A DNA stretch of 15,400 bases from CAYMRB01 sp964392615 (GTDB lineage Bacteria; Planctomycetota; UBA8108): positions 1 to 15,400 of the forward strand of contig CAYMRB010000242.1 in NCBI GenBank assembly GCA_964392615.1, in the 5' to 3' direction. Both the position numbers and the translations under genes were made by a program. Shown piece after piece: positions 7,161 through 14,193 of this stretch (position 1 is its first letter; every line of letters begins with the position of its first letter). The notes beneath the pieces were generated by a model, which worked only from the letters and a program-made list of their open reading frames with translations, was not told the DNA's origin and did no database searches.

Positions 7161-9800
7161 TCATTTGACGACGATGATGTCGCTCAGCTCGAGATCGACG
7201 CGGAAGCGGATCGTCCACGAATCGCCGTCTCCGCCAGCCGGCCTCGCCGCCGTGAACTCGATCGGCCCCCTTTCCACCGAACGCACCTCGCGCGGCCTCC
7301 GTGGCGCGTCGAGCCGTACGTCGAGGTCCGGGATGCGCTCGTACGTGAAATTGGCGAGAACCAGCGCCGTGCCTGTCGGAGCGTCGTACACGCCGGCCTC
7401 GACGACAGCGTGCGACAGATGCGCGAGACGCGCGACTGCGCGACCGCGAGCCGCGGAGTTGATGAACGTGCGCAGGGGCGCTGGCCACTTCTCCGCCAGG
7501 CGCTCGCGCACGAAACGCGCGTCCTTGATGTACGCGATGCCGGGACATGCGCCGACGAAGAGCGTGCGTCCCGCGCCGTGCTGGTGAGCGACCACGGCAG
7601 GTGTGCCGTCGGCAAAGCGGCCGAGGACAGAGGCCGCTTGCCCCCCAGCGCGGGTCGATGTCACACGCGCACCGATGACGCCGATCTCCTCGAGGTCTCC
7701 GAAGCCGCCTCGCAACGCGCTCGTCGCGGTTCGCGCGAGCCGGATGCGGTCGGTGTACGGAATCGAGTTCACCCCGGCGCGCACGCTGTAGCGTCCCGGC
7801 TGCGCGGTCGTCGTCGCGAGCTTCGGATCCAACCCGAACGCCGGCGCGAGTCCGGACACCGGCTCGCCGAACTCGTTGAGCGTTCCGGCGCCGCACGATC
7901 CCCAGAGAGAGCCTCCGGTGCGCACCCAGCTGTCGATGACCTCGCTGGCGCTCTCGGCGATGCACGGATCGGTGACGTAGAGAACGTCGTAGTCGCGCAG
8001 CCGTCCGGCGATCACGTCCTCCTCCGTCAACAGGTCGACGAGATACTGATCGTGAACGAGCGACAGGTACGTCCCTCGGCGCTCGAGCATGTGCACGTAG
8101 CCGAACGGCTGCCAGAGGTCGGACGAGATGCTGTAGAGGAGCGCGACGCGCGTCGGGCGCGGCTTCCCGGTGGCGAGGATCGACTCGGCCGCGGCCAGCT
8201 GTCGCGTGACAGCCACGACGCCGTCGTATGCGCTGCGCAGATCGGACCAGTAGTTCTCCGTGCTCGTCGAGGTCGGACCATACGTCCAGTAGAAGAAGTG
8301 ACGCGCGCCCTGGCATAACGCGGACGCGCTCTTGAGGCGCAGGTTCGTCTCATCGCTCGGCGTGATCCACGCGATGGTCGGCAGCGTGCCGCGGCTCGCG
8401 CTGCGGAAGATCGCCGCCTGGAAGCCCATGAGCTGGAAGCCCTCCCACGTGCTGTCCGGGCCGTACATGAACTGCAGGCCCATCCAGTCCTCGATGCCGA
8501 TCAGGTCGACCGCCTTCGTCCGTCCGATCGCGAACCAGTCCATCGCGAGCGGATGGCCGCCCCACGTCCAGTTCGGCTCGATGCCCATGCCGAGGCCCGT
8601 ACCGCTGAAATACGGGTGGTCGGCGACCAACGTCGAGCTGCGCGGTCCGTCGCCGAAGTGCTGGTGCAGCGCCTCGGTGTGCCACGTCAGCCGTTCGACC
8701 GCGGCGTGCTGGCGAAAGCGCGACGTGAAATAGAAGCAGCGGCGCGCGGCCGCGTCGTTCGCGCGCTGGCGCTCGCGCAGCTCCGCGGGAGTCTCGATCG
8801 GATCGACCTCGTCGAGCGACGCGACGCCGAGTTCCGCCGGCGCGACGCCGCGCTGAGCGAGCCACGCGCGGAAGTGGCTCAGCGCGCGCGGATCGTCCCC
8901 GATCGGCGGACGGGCGCAGACCTCGTCGGCGAATCCGTACGGCACCCCGGCTGCGTAGGTGCGCTTGTCGCGAGAGCGCAGGCTCTCGAACCGAGCGTCG
9001 ATTTCCTCGCGGGTGTGAGCCGGACCGAGCAGCACGGCGTGCGTGTGACCCGGCACGCGCAAGCGCGAGGTCTCGCGGACCTCGGGCGTCTGGTTGCCGA
9101 CGACGTTGAAGCCAAGCAGGCTGAGCACTTCGGCCTCGCGCAGGTTGAGCTCGGCACGCTGCGGCGACCAGAAGCTCGTCTGCACGATGAGCTCGCGCGG
9201 AGCGATTCGGCGGCCGCCGCTCGCCTTCTGCGCCCAGCGCAGACGACGCGCCGTCATCTCGGAGGCCGTCTCGAGACTCGACGCGTCGGCGGCCAGCTGC
9301 GGCGAGACGAGGAAGCTGGTCGACTTGCCCCGGAACCTCTCGCGGAGACGCTTGACGATGGAGTCAGCGTGCGCCTTCGTCGCGAGCTCGATGACGACGT
9401 GGCGTTCCGGAGCCTCGACCTCTGTCACGAGCTCGATGGTGATCGCTGGCAGCTCGGCGATCCCGCCGCTGCGATGGTGCCGGGCGTGCAGGCGATCACC
9501 GGCATGCGCGGCGAGATCGAACCACGGCGTCGTCGCACCGGACGGCACGCGAAGCGACGCGTCCCGATCGGCGCCTGCAGGAATCGTCGCCGCGGACAGA
9601 CGCCAGGGAGAGACGTGGATGAACCCTCCGAGGCGCACGTGGTAGCGCGTGTCGCGAGGCTCTTCGAGACGGAAGCGGACGAACACGCCGGGCTCGTCCG
9701 CGCGTGCGACCGTCGCCAGGAGCGACGCCAGCAGGAGAAACGCGACGCTGCCGATCGAGAGGCGGCACCGCGCGATATCGCTTCGCTCGAGATGGGACAT
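7161..9800 (-). CDS. Exported GH42-like glycosidase-type protein with trimerisation-like domain
   Basis: The 879-residue product starts at the ATG at 9800, chosen because a GGGAG site lies 9 bases before it and a signal peptide follows: basic start, hydrophobic core SVAFLLLASLLATVARA (about 18-34). The frame stays open 37 codons upstream, but that extension has no signal character. Residues about 70-200 are of unknown fold. Residues about 203-510 look like a TIM-barrel glycosidase (LIVQTSFWSP, LLGFNVVGNQ, GMGIEPNWTW, GIEDWMGLQFMYGP), with acidic residues near 331, 408 and 437 as possible catalytic sites. Residues about 550-650 (RVALLYSISSDLWQP, YDVLYVTDPC, VRTGGSLWGS) match the amidotransferase-like trimerisation domain of GH42 enzymes. 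The end is a beta-sandwich. Substrate is unknown. It stands alone, reading away from the DUF1080-ThuA gene. The CDS is sure; the enzyme class is a moderate inference. Confidence 0.82.
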   Translation of the reverse strand: MSHLERSDIARCRLSIGSVAFLLLASLLATVARADEPGVFVRFRLEEPRDTRYHVRLGGFIHVSPWRLSAATIPAGADRDASLRVPSGATTPWFDLAAHAGDRLHARHHRSGGIAELPAITIELVTEVEAPERHVVIELATKAHADSIVKRLRERFRGKSTSFLVSPQLAADASSLETASEMTARRLRWAQKASGGRRIAPRELIVQTSFWSPQRAELNLREAEVLSLLGFNVVGNQTPEVRETSRLRVPGHTHAVLLGPAHTREEIDARFESLRSRDKRTYAAGVPYGFADEVCARPPIGDDPRALSHFRAWLAQRGVAPAELGVASLDEVDPIETPAELRERQRANDAAARRCFYFTSRFRQHAAVERLTWHTEALHQHFGDGPRSSTLVADHPYFSGTGLGMGIEPNWTWGGHPLAMDWFAIGRTKAVDLIGIEDWMGLQFMYGPDSTWEGFQLMGFQAAIFRSASRGTLPTIAWITPSDETNLRLKSASALCQGARHFFYWTYGPTSTSTENYWSDLRSAYDGVVAVTRQLAAAESILATGKPRPTRVALLYSISSDLWQPFGYVHMLERRGTYLSLVHDQYLVDLLTEEDVIAGRLRDYDVLYVTDPCIAESASEVIDSWVRTGGSLWGSCGAGTLNEFGEPVSGLAPAFGLDPKLATTTAQPGRYSVRAGVNSIPYTDRIRLARTATSALRGGFGDLEEIGVIGARVTSTRAGGQAASVLGRFADGTPAVVAHQHGAGRTLFVGACPGIAYIKDARFVRERLAEKWPAPLRTFINSAARGRAVARLAHLSHAVVEAGVYDAPTGTALVLANFTYERIPDLDVRLDAPRRPREVRSVERGPIEFTAARPAGGDGDSWTIRFRVDLELSDIIVVK

Positions 9801-10005
9801 GCTCTCGTGCTCCCGGCAGGATCGTCCCCCACGGCGGGACGGTGTCGAGTTCGACGCTCGCGGGTGGATTGTCGGCGGTAGGCTCGCGGCGGCCCAGCGG
9901 AATCCCCCCACGGGGTCCTCTTGCCGCGTGCCGTCATCGAACGCTAAGCTGATGGTCTGCTACGAATGAACGAGCTCGAACCGTCCCCGCGAGGAAACCC
10001 ACGCT
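9801..10005. promoter_or_regulatory. Divergent intergenic region
   Basis: These 205 bases lie between the starts of two exported carbohydrate-related genes that read away from each other, so promoters for both directions should be here. A GAGGAA ribosome site (9991-9996) serves the plus-strand gene and a GGGAG site serves the minus-strand gene. I see no convincing inverted-repeat operator and no small gene. The part next to the minus-strand gene is open in that gene's frame, but only as an unlikely N-terminal extension. Confidence 0.6.
9958..9966 (+). promoter_or_regulatory. Possible extended -10 for the DUF1080-ThuA gene
   Basis: TGC followed by TACGAA forms an extended -10-like element 39 bases before the ATG at 10006, which would leave a short leader containing the GAGGAA ribosome site. 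The -35 position carries only a poor match (TCGAAC). Position and shape fit; the evidence is otherwise thin. Confidence 0.28.
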
Positions 10006-11547
10006 ATGCAACGCTCTATCGCGATCTCGCTCGCGCTTGTCGCTGCGCTTTGTGTCGTCTCGATCTCTCCGGCTCTCGCTGCCGACGATGGCCTCCGGCC
10101 GATCTTCGACGGCAAGACACTCGACGGCTGGTCGGCCCCCGACATGAAGTACTGGTCCGTCGAGGACGGCGCGATCACCGCGCGCTCGTCGGCGGAGGTC
10201 CCGTGTAAGAAGAACCAGTTCCTCGTGTGGCAGCTCGGCGAGCTCGACGACTTCGAGCTCGTCATGAAGTTCCGCATCCGCGGCGGCAAGAACGCGAACT
10301 CCGGCATCCAGATCCGCTCGTCGATCGGCCCTGACGGACACGCGGCGGGCTATCAGGCCGATCTCGACCGCGCGGGGTTCTGGCTCGGCGCGTTGTACGA
10401 CGAGCACACCGGCCGGCGCATGCTCGCGAAGAGCGGCCAGAAGACCGTGATCGATGCCGCCGGGAAGCGGACGACGACGGCGATCGACGCGTCGGCGCTG
10501 AAGTACGACCCCGACGCGTGGAGCGAGTACCGCATCGTCGCGCAGGGCTCGCGCATCGCGCTGAGCATCAACGGCGTGCAGACGGTCGAGGTGATCGACG
10601 ACGAAACCGCCCATCGCGACCTGACCGGCAAGCTGGCTCTGCAGATCCACTCCGGCCCGCCGATGACGGTGCAGTTCAAGGACATCCGCCTCAAGCGTCT
10701 GAAGATCACCGACGGCCGCAAGAAGGTCGTGATGATCGCCGGTCCCCCGTCCCACGCATCGGGACAGCACGAGTTCAACGCGGGAGTGAAGCTGCTAGCC
10801 AAGCGTTTGCGCGCGGCCGGCTCGCTTGCCGTCGCGACATCCCACAACGGCTGGCCGAAGGATCCGACGGCCTTCGATAACGCCGACGGCATCGTGTTCT
10901 ACGCCGATGGCCAGGGCCGTCACCCCGTCATGCGACACTTCGAGCAGGTCGACGCGTTGACGAAGAAGGGCGTCGGCGTGATGTGCATGCACTACGCCGT
11001 GCACGTCGCGCCGGGCAAGGAGGGCGAGTACTTCAAGCGCTGGATCGGCGGCTTCTACGAGACCGACTACTCGAGCAACCCGCATTGGAACGCGGACCTG
11101 AAGATCGGCAAGGACCACCCGATCACGCGCGGCGTCGCGCCGAAGGTGATCTACGACGAGTGGTACTTCTCGATCCGCTTTCGAGATGGCATGAAGGGAG
11201 TGGCGACGATTCTCGAGGCGAAGCCGGACGACAAGTCCCGCGAGATGAACAATTGGCCGCGCAAGCGGTACCCGCACATCGCCGAGGCAAAGGGAAAGAG
11301 CGAGACGCTGATGTGGGCTGTCCAGCGACCGGACGGTGGCCGCGGCGTCGGCTTCACCGGCGGCCACTGGCACTACAACTGGGCCGTCGAGACGCAGCTC
11401 AAGGTCGTCCTGAACGCGATTACGTGGGTCAGCGGCGCCGAGGTGCCGAAGGGCGGCGTGAAGGCTCCCGTGCCGGACGAGGCGGAGCTCAACCAGAACC
11501 TCGACAAGAAGGGCAAGATGGCGCGGGTGAAGCCGCCCGCGAAGTAG
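10006..11547 (+). CDS. Exported DUF1080 (3-keto-disaccharide hydrolase family) - ThuA-like fusion
   Basis: A 513-residue protein with a Sec signal peptide (hydrophobic core about 5-22, likely cleavage after ALA at 25). The ATG has a GAGGAA site 9 bases upstream. Residues about 30-232 are a DUF1080 / 3-keto-disaccharide hydrolase domain of concanavalin-like fold: LRPIFDGKTLDGW at the start, NSGIQIRS (98-105), and VQFKDIRLKRL at the end. Residues about 238-478 are a ThuA-like amidotransferase fold: VVMIAGPPSHASGQHEF, GVGVMCMHYAVH (322-333), and GGHWHYNWA (452-460). The tail (about 480-513) is lysine-rich and probably disordered. Members of these families act on oxidised sugars or occur in sugar-utilisation loci. 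A joint role in breaking down 3-keto-glycosides is plausible but inferred. This is the only plus-strand gene in the window. Domain calls are strong. Confidence 0.93.
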   Translation: MQRSIAISLALVAALCVVSISPALAADDGLRPIFDGKTLDGWSAPDMKYWSVEDGAITARSSAEVPCKKNQFLVWQLGELDDFELVMKFRIRGGKNANSGIQIRSSIGPDGHAAGYQADLDRAGFWLGALYDEHTGRRMLAKSGQKTVIDAAGKRTTTAIDASALKYDPDAWSEYRIVAQGSRIALSINGVQTVEVIDDETAHRDLTGKLALQIHSGPPMTVQFKDIRLKRLKITDGRKKVVMIAGPPSHASGQHEFNAGVKLLAKRLRAAGSLAVATSHNGWPKDPTAFDNADGIVFYADGQGRHPVMRHFEQVDALTKKGVGVMCMHYAVHVAPGKEGEYFKRWIGGFYETDYSSNPHWNADLKIGKDHPITRGVAPKVIYDEWYFSIRFRDGMKGVATILEAKPDDKSREMNNWPRKRYPHIAEAKGKSETLMWAVQRPDGGRGVGFTGGHWHYNWAVETQLKVVLNAITWVSGAEVPKGGVKAPVPDEAELNQNLDKKGKMARVKPPAK

Positions 11548-11642
11548 GGGCGGGGGGGGGGGGGGGGGGCCGGCCGCCGGGGCCGGGGGCGGCGGGCGGG
11601 GGCGCGCCCCGGTGGGGGCGCGGGGCGGCCCCCCCCCCCCCC
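11548..11642. repeat. Almost pure G/C tract with G18 and C14 runs between convergent genes
   Basis: Directly after the DUF1080-ThuA stop, 94 of 95 bases are G or C (a single T at 11613). The tract includes 18 consecutive G (11552-11569) and 14 consecutive C (11629-11642). The G-run and C-run could pair as a 14-base G-C stem in either transcript, and the G-rich part could form G-quadruplexes. It lies where a two-way terminator of the convergent genes is expected. However, such homopolymers are unlike the rest of the window and are typical of a sequencing or assembly failure at a strong hairpin. The true sequence here should be treated as uncertain. The remaining 31 bases before the next gene hold nothing recognisable. 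Confidence 0.6.
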
Positions 11643-11673
11643 ACGACCCGGGGGGCGGAGGGAGCTCGAGGTC

Positions 11674-14193
11674 CTATTTCCCCAGCGTCACGCAATCGAC
11701 GCCGAAGTAGAAGTGCGGCGACTCCGAATCCGGGTTCGTCCCGACGACCTCGACGCGCAGCACGAACGGTTTCGCGAGATCGTGCTCGCCGAGATCGGCC
11801 GGCTTCACTGCGAGCCCCTTCGATCGCGGCTGGAACACGTCGACCGGCTTGCCCGCCGGCTTGCCGTCGATCGAGAACTGCAGCACGCCGTAGTCCCAGC
11901 TGCGGGTCAGCCAGACCTTGACGCTCTGTCGGCCCGGCTTCGCGACCGGGACGCGCAGCTCGATGAACCCGCCCTTGGCTTCGGGCCGCATGAAGAGCTG
12001 GCGGTCCCCGCTCCAAACGGGCTGGGCCCAGCTCTGCGGCTCGTACACCAACTCCTTCGACGTCGCGACGACCGGGAGCGTCTCGGCCTCGATCGCCCCC
12101 GGGATCTTGCGCGGCGGCCCGCCGAGGAACTTGACCCACAGATAGTCGAGGCCGACGAAGCCGGGCTCGACACACTCGAGCTCGATCTCGTGCGCGCCGG
12201 GCTCCAGCGCCAGCCGATCGCCGTAGACGTTGAGAAAGCGCGTCGCGTGCTCGGTGCGCAACGCGACGGTCTCCGCGCCGCCGAGACGCCACGCCTTCCG
12301 GTCGACGAACCCGCGCACGACCGCGCCGTCCGGTCGATGCACGGCGACCAGGTTGACCGCGTAGCGACCCGCGCGCTCGATCGGCAGCACCAGGCGCAAC
12401 TTCCGGCCCTTCGCCGCTTGCCACCCGACGACGGCGCCCTTCGACGCATGGCGAAGGGGCACGGTGTCGACCCCGTCATTCGTCGCTGTCGGTCGCAGCG
12501 CGCGCGCGGGGAAGAACTTCGCCCCCCGCGCCGCGCCGAGCGCCAGCGGCTCGCGATGCGGCAGCTCGGGCACGATGAGATCGGCCGGTCGCAGCGTGCG
12601 ATGGTCGTCGAGACAGCCCGGACGCGCATAGAAGTACGCGATCGCGGCGTAGCTCATGCCGGGAGTCTCCGTGTGCGGCCACAGCTCCATGTACGCGGCG
12701 AGCGCGCGTTCGAACGGGATCGCGTCGAGCACCTGGAAGCGGTGATTCGACACGTAGCCGGCGTTGTCCGGTCCGGTGTCGAGCGGCTGACCGCAGTACG
12801 GGTGATCGAAGAGCGCCGCACGGCTCCATGAGTAGTTGAAGTAGTCCTCCGATCCGGTGCCGAACGCGACCGGCAGTCTCTCGTCGTCGACGAAGATCTT
12901 CTCGTCGCCCTCGCCCCACCAATTGCCTCCCGATGTCGGCACGCGCGTCGGGTTCATCACCATGCACGCGAGTCCGACGAGGCTGCCGCGACCGCGCGCG
13001 ACGACGTACGGGATGTCGAACACGCCCGCCGCGCCACCGGCGATCAGATCGTGATCGACGCGCCACTTGGCGCGGAAGTAGAGCGAACGCTCGTCCCACT
13101 TCCACGGCGACACCGTGACCGCGCCCGTCACGCGTAACGCGAACGGTGTCCAGTTGCGCAGAGAGATCGTCACGCCACGCTTGAACGGCATGACGAAGCG
13201 CGACGTCATCGTGCCGTCGGGCGCGACGGAGAACGGCAGGCTCGACATCGGATTGACGCCCGGCCCCGTCGCGAAGAAGTCGCCCAGCGGCGCCTCGACC
13301 TGCGGCTGCCCCGCGCCGTCGAACGCGATCGTGAGCAGCGAGCCGCGTAGCGCGCGCTCGATGTCGTCCGCGTCGACGCGCAACACGATCTGGCTGATCG
13401 CGCCGGGGCCCTCGCGCTCGCGCGACCAGCTCCACGACCCGCCGGGGCCGACCTCGACCGCGTCGGCAATGTCGACCGCTTCGCCCTCGAGGCGATTCGC
13501 CGGCTGCGTCAGCTGCTCGGCGACGGCCCGGATGCGTTCCGCGCCGGCCGCGTTCACGTCGCGCTTCGCGTCGAATGTGCGCACGGCGGTGCCCGCGTCG
13601 TAGAACCGCACTTGGAGGTGATAGAAGTGGAGTTCGCGCAGCCGCCCCTCCCATGTGACGCGCAGGTGTGTCGCGAACGGTATCGGGAAATAGTCCGCGT
13701 CCTGCTGAACGAACGCGTCATCGCACTCGATCTCGAGGCCGGCGCGCTCGAAGAAATGCTCCGACCGACGCGCGAAGAACTCGAACGCCGAGCCCTCCCA
13801 GATCGGCGCCTCGGCGCCGTCGAGCCAGACCCGCAGCACGCCGCCCATCGCCGCCGACCACGTGCGAACGATCGCGCCGGGGCCGTCGACGTCGGCGACG
13901 AGATAGAGGCCGACGCCCGCCGCGTCCGGCTCGCGCAGCACGGCCGCGAAGTTCGGAATCGGCTCGCGGCCGAAACCGTCGCTATTCGAGTACCAGTGCG
14001 GCGCATCGGGCGTCGTCGAGCGTCGGTCGTAGCTCGAGTACTGCACGGTGCGATACGCCGGCTGCGGCCAACGCGCGAGGAGATCGAGCCGCGACATGTC
14101 GTCGAGAAGCGAGGCGGTGTCGACGACGTCGGCGCGCGCGGACGAGGTCGCGAGGACGGCCAGGCACAGGAGGGGCGTCAGGGCTTTGTTCAT
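11674..14193 (-). CDS. Exported GH172 (DUF2961) glycoside hydrolase with extra beta-sandwich modules
   Basis: An 839-residue protein with a signal peptide (residues 1-21, ending SSARA). The start ATG overlaps the upstream stop (ATGA) and has an AGAGGA site just before it. DUF2961 hallmarks are clear: APLGDFF (301-307), MPFKRG (335-340), NWWGEGDEKIFVDDE (424-438) and FGTGSEDYF (444-452). Glu428 and Glu449 are 21 residues apart, the spacing I recall for the catalytic pair of the characterised GH172 enzyme (difructose dianhydride I synthase/hydrolase). The GPGAI...LDG...FEFF / GPGAI...FDG...GDFF pattern occurs twice (104-140 and 263-307), suggesting a duplicated half-domain. After about residue 555 come two beta-sandwich, carbohydrate-binding-like modules (about 575-700 and 710-839). 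It probably hydrolyses a fructo- or arabinofuranosyl-type glycan outside the cytoplasm; the substrate is unknown. It is coupled to the upstream regulatory-like repeat protein. Confidence 0.92.
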   Translation of the reverse strand: MNKALTPLLCLAVLATSSARADVVDTASLLDDMSRLDLLARWPQPAYRTVQYSSYDRRSTTPDAPHWYSNSDGFGREPIPNFAAVLREPDAAGVGLYLVADVDGPGAIVRTWSAAMGGVLRVWLDGAEAPIWEGSAFEFFARRSEHFFERAGLEIECDDAFVQQDADYFPIPFATHLRVTWEGRLRELHFYHLQVRFYDAGTAVRTFDAKRDVNAAGAERIRAVAEQLTQPANRLEGEAVDIADAVEVGPGGSWSWSREREGPGAISQIVLRVDADDIERALRGSLLTIAFDGAGQPQVEAPLGDFFATGPGVNPMSSLPFSVAPDGTMTSRFVMPFKRGVTISLRNWTPFALRVTGAVTVSPWKWDERSLYFRAKWRVDHDLIAGGAAGVFDIPYVVARGRGSLVGLACMVMNPTRVPTSGGNWWGEGDEKIFVDDERLPVAFGTGSEDYFNYSWSRAALFDHPYCGQPLDTGPDNAGYVSNHRFQVLDAIPFERALAAYMELWPHTETPGMSYAAIAYFYARPGCLDDHRTLRPADLIVPELPHREPLALGAARGAKFFPARALRPTATNDGVDTVPLRHASKGAVVGWQAAKGRKLRLVLPIERAGRYAVNLVAVHRPDGAVVRGFVDRKAWRLGGAETVALRTEHATRFLNVYGDRLALEPGAHEIELECVEPGFVGLDYLWVKFLGGPPRKIPGAIEAETLPVVATSKELVYEPQSWAQPVWSGDRQLFMRPEAKGGFIELRVPVAKPGRQSVKVWLTRSWDYGVLQFSIDGKPAGKPVDVFQPRSKGLAVKPADLGEHDLAKPFVLRVEVVGTNPDSESPHFYFGVDCVTLGK

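Noticed and set aside
8553..9881. Long plus-strand open frame of 442 codons opposite the GH42-like gene
   Set aside because: Its translation is rich in Arg and Ala with no domain pattern; it mirrors the GC-biased codon positions of the true minus-strand gene, which has a signal peptide and recognisable motifs.
9801..9911. N-terminal extension of the GH42-like gene to a start at 9911
   Set aside because: It would put 37 non-hydrophobic residues before the signal peptide and lacks a good ribosome site; the ATG at 9800 has a GGGAG at proper spacing.
11489..12424. Minus-strand frame ending in a proline-rich tail over the G/C tract
   Set aside because: The proline-rich part is only the translation of the C/G homopolymers, and the rest is a shadow of the GH172 gene.
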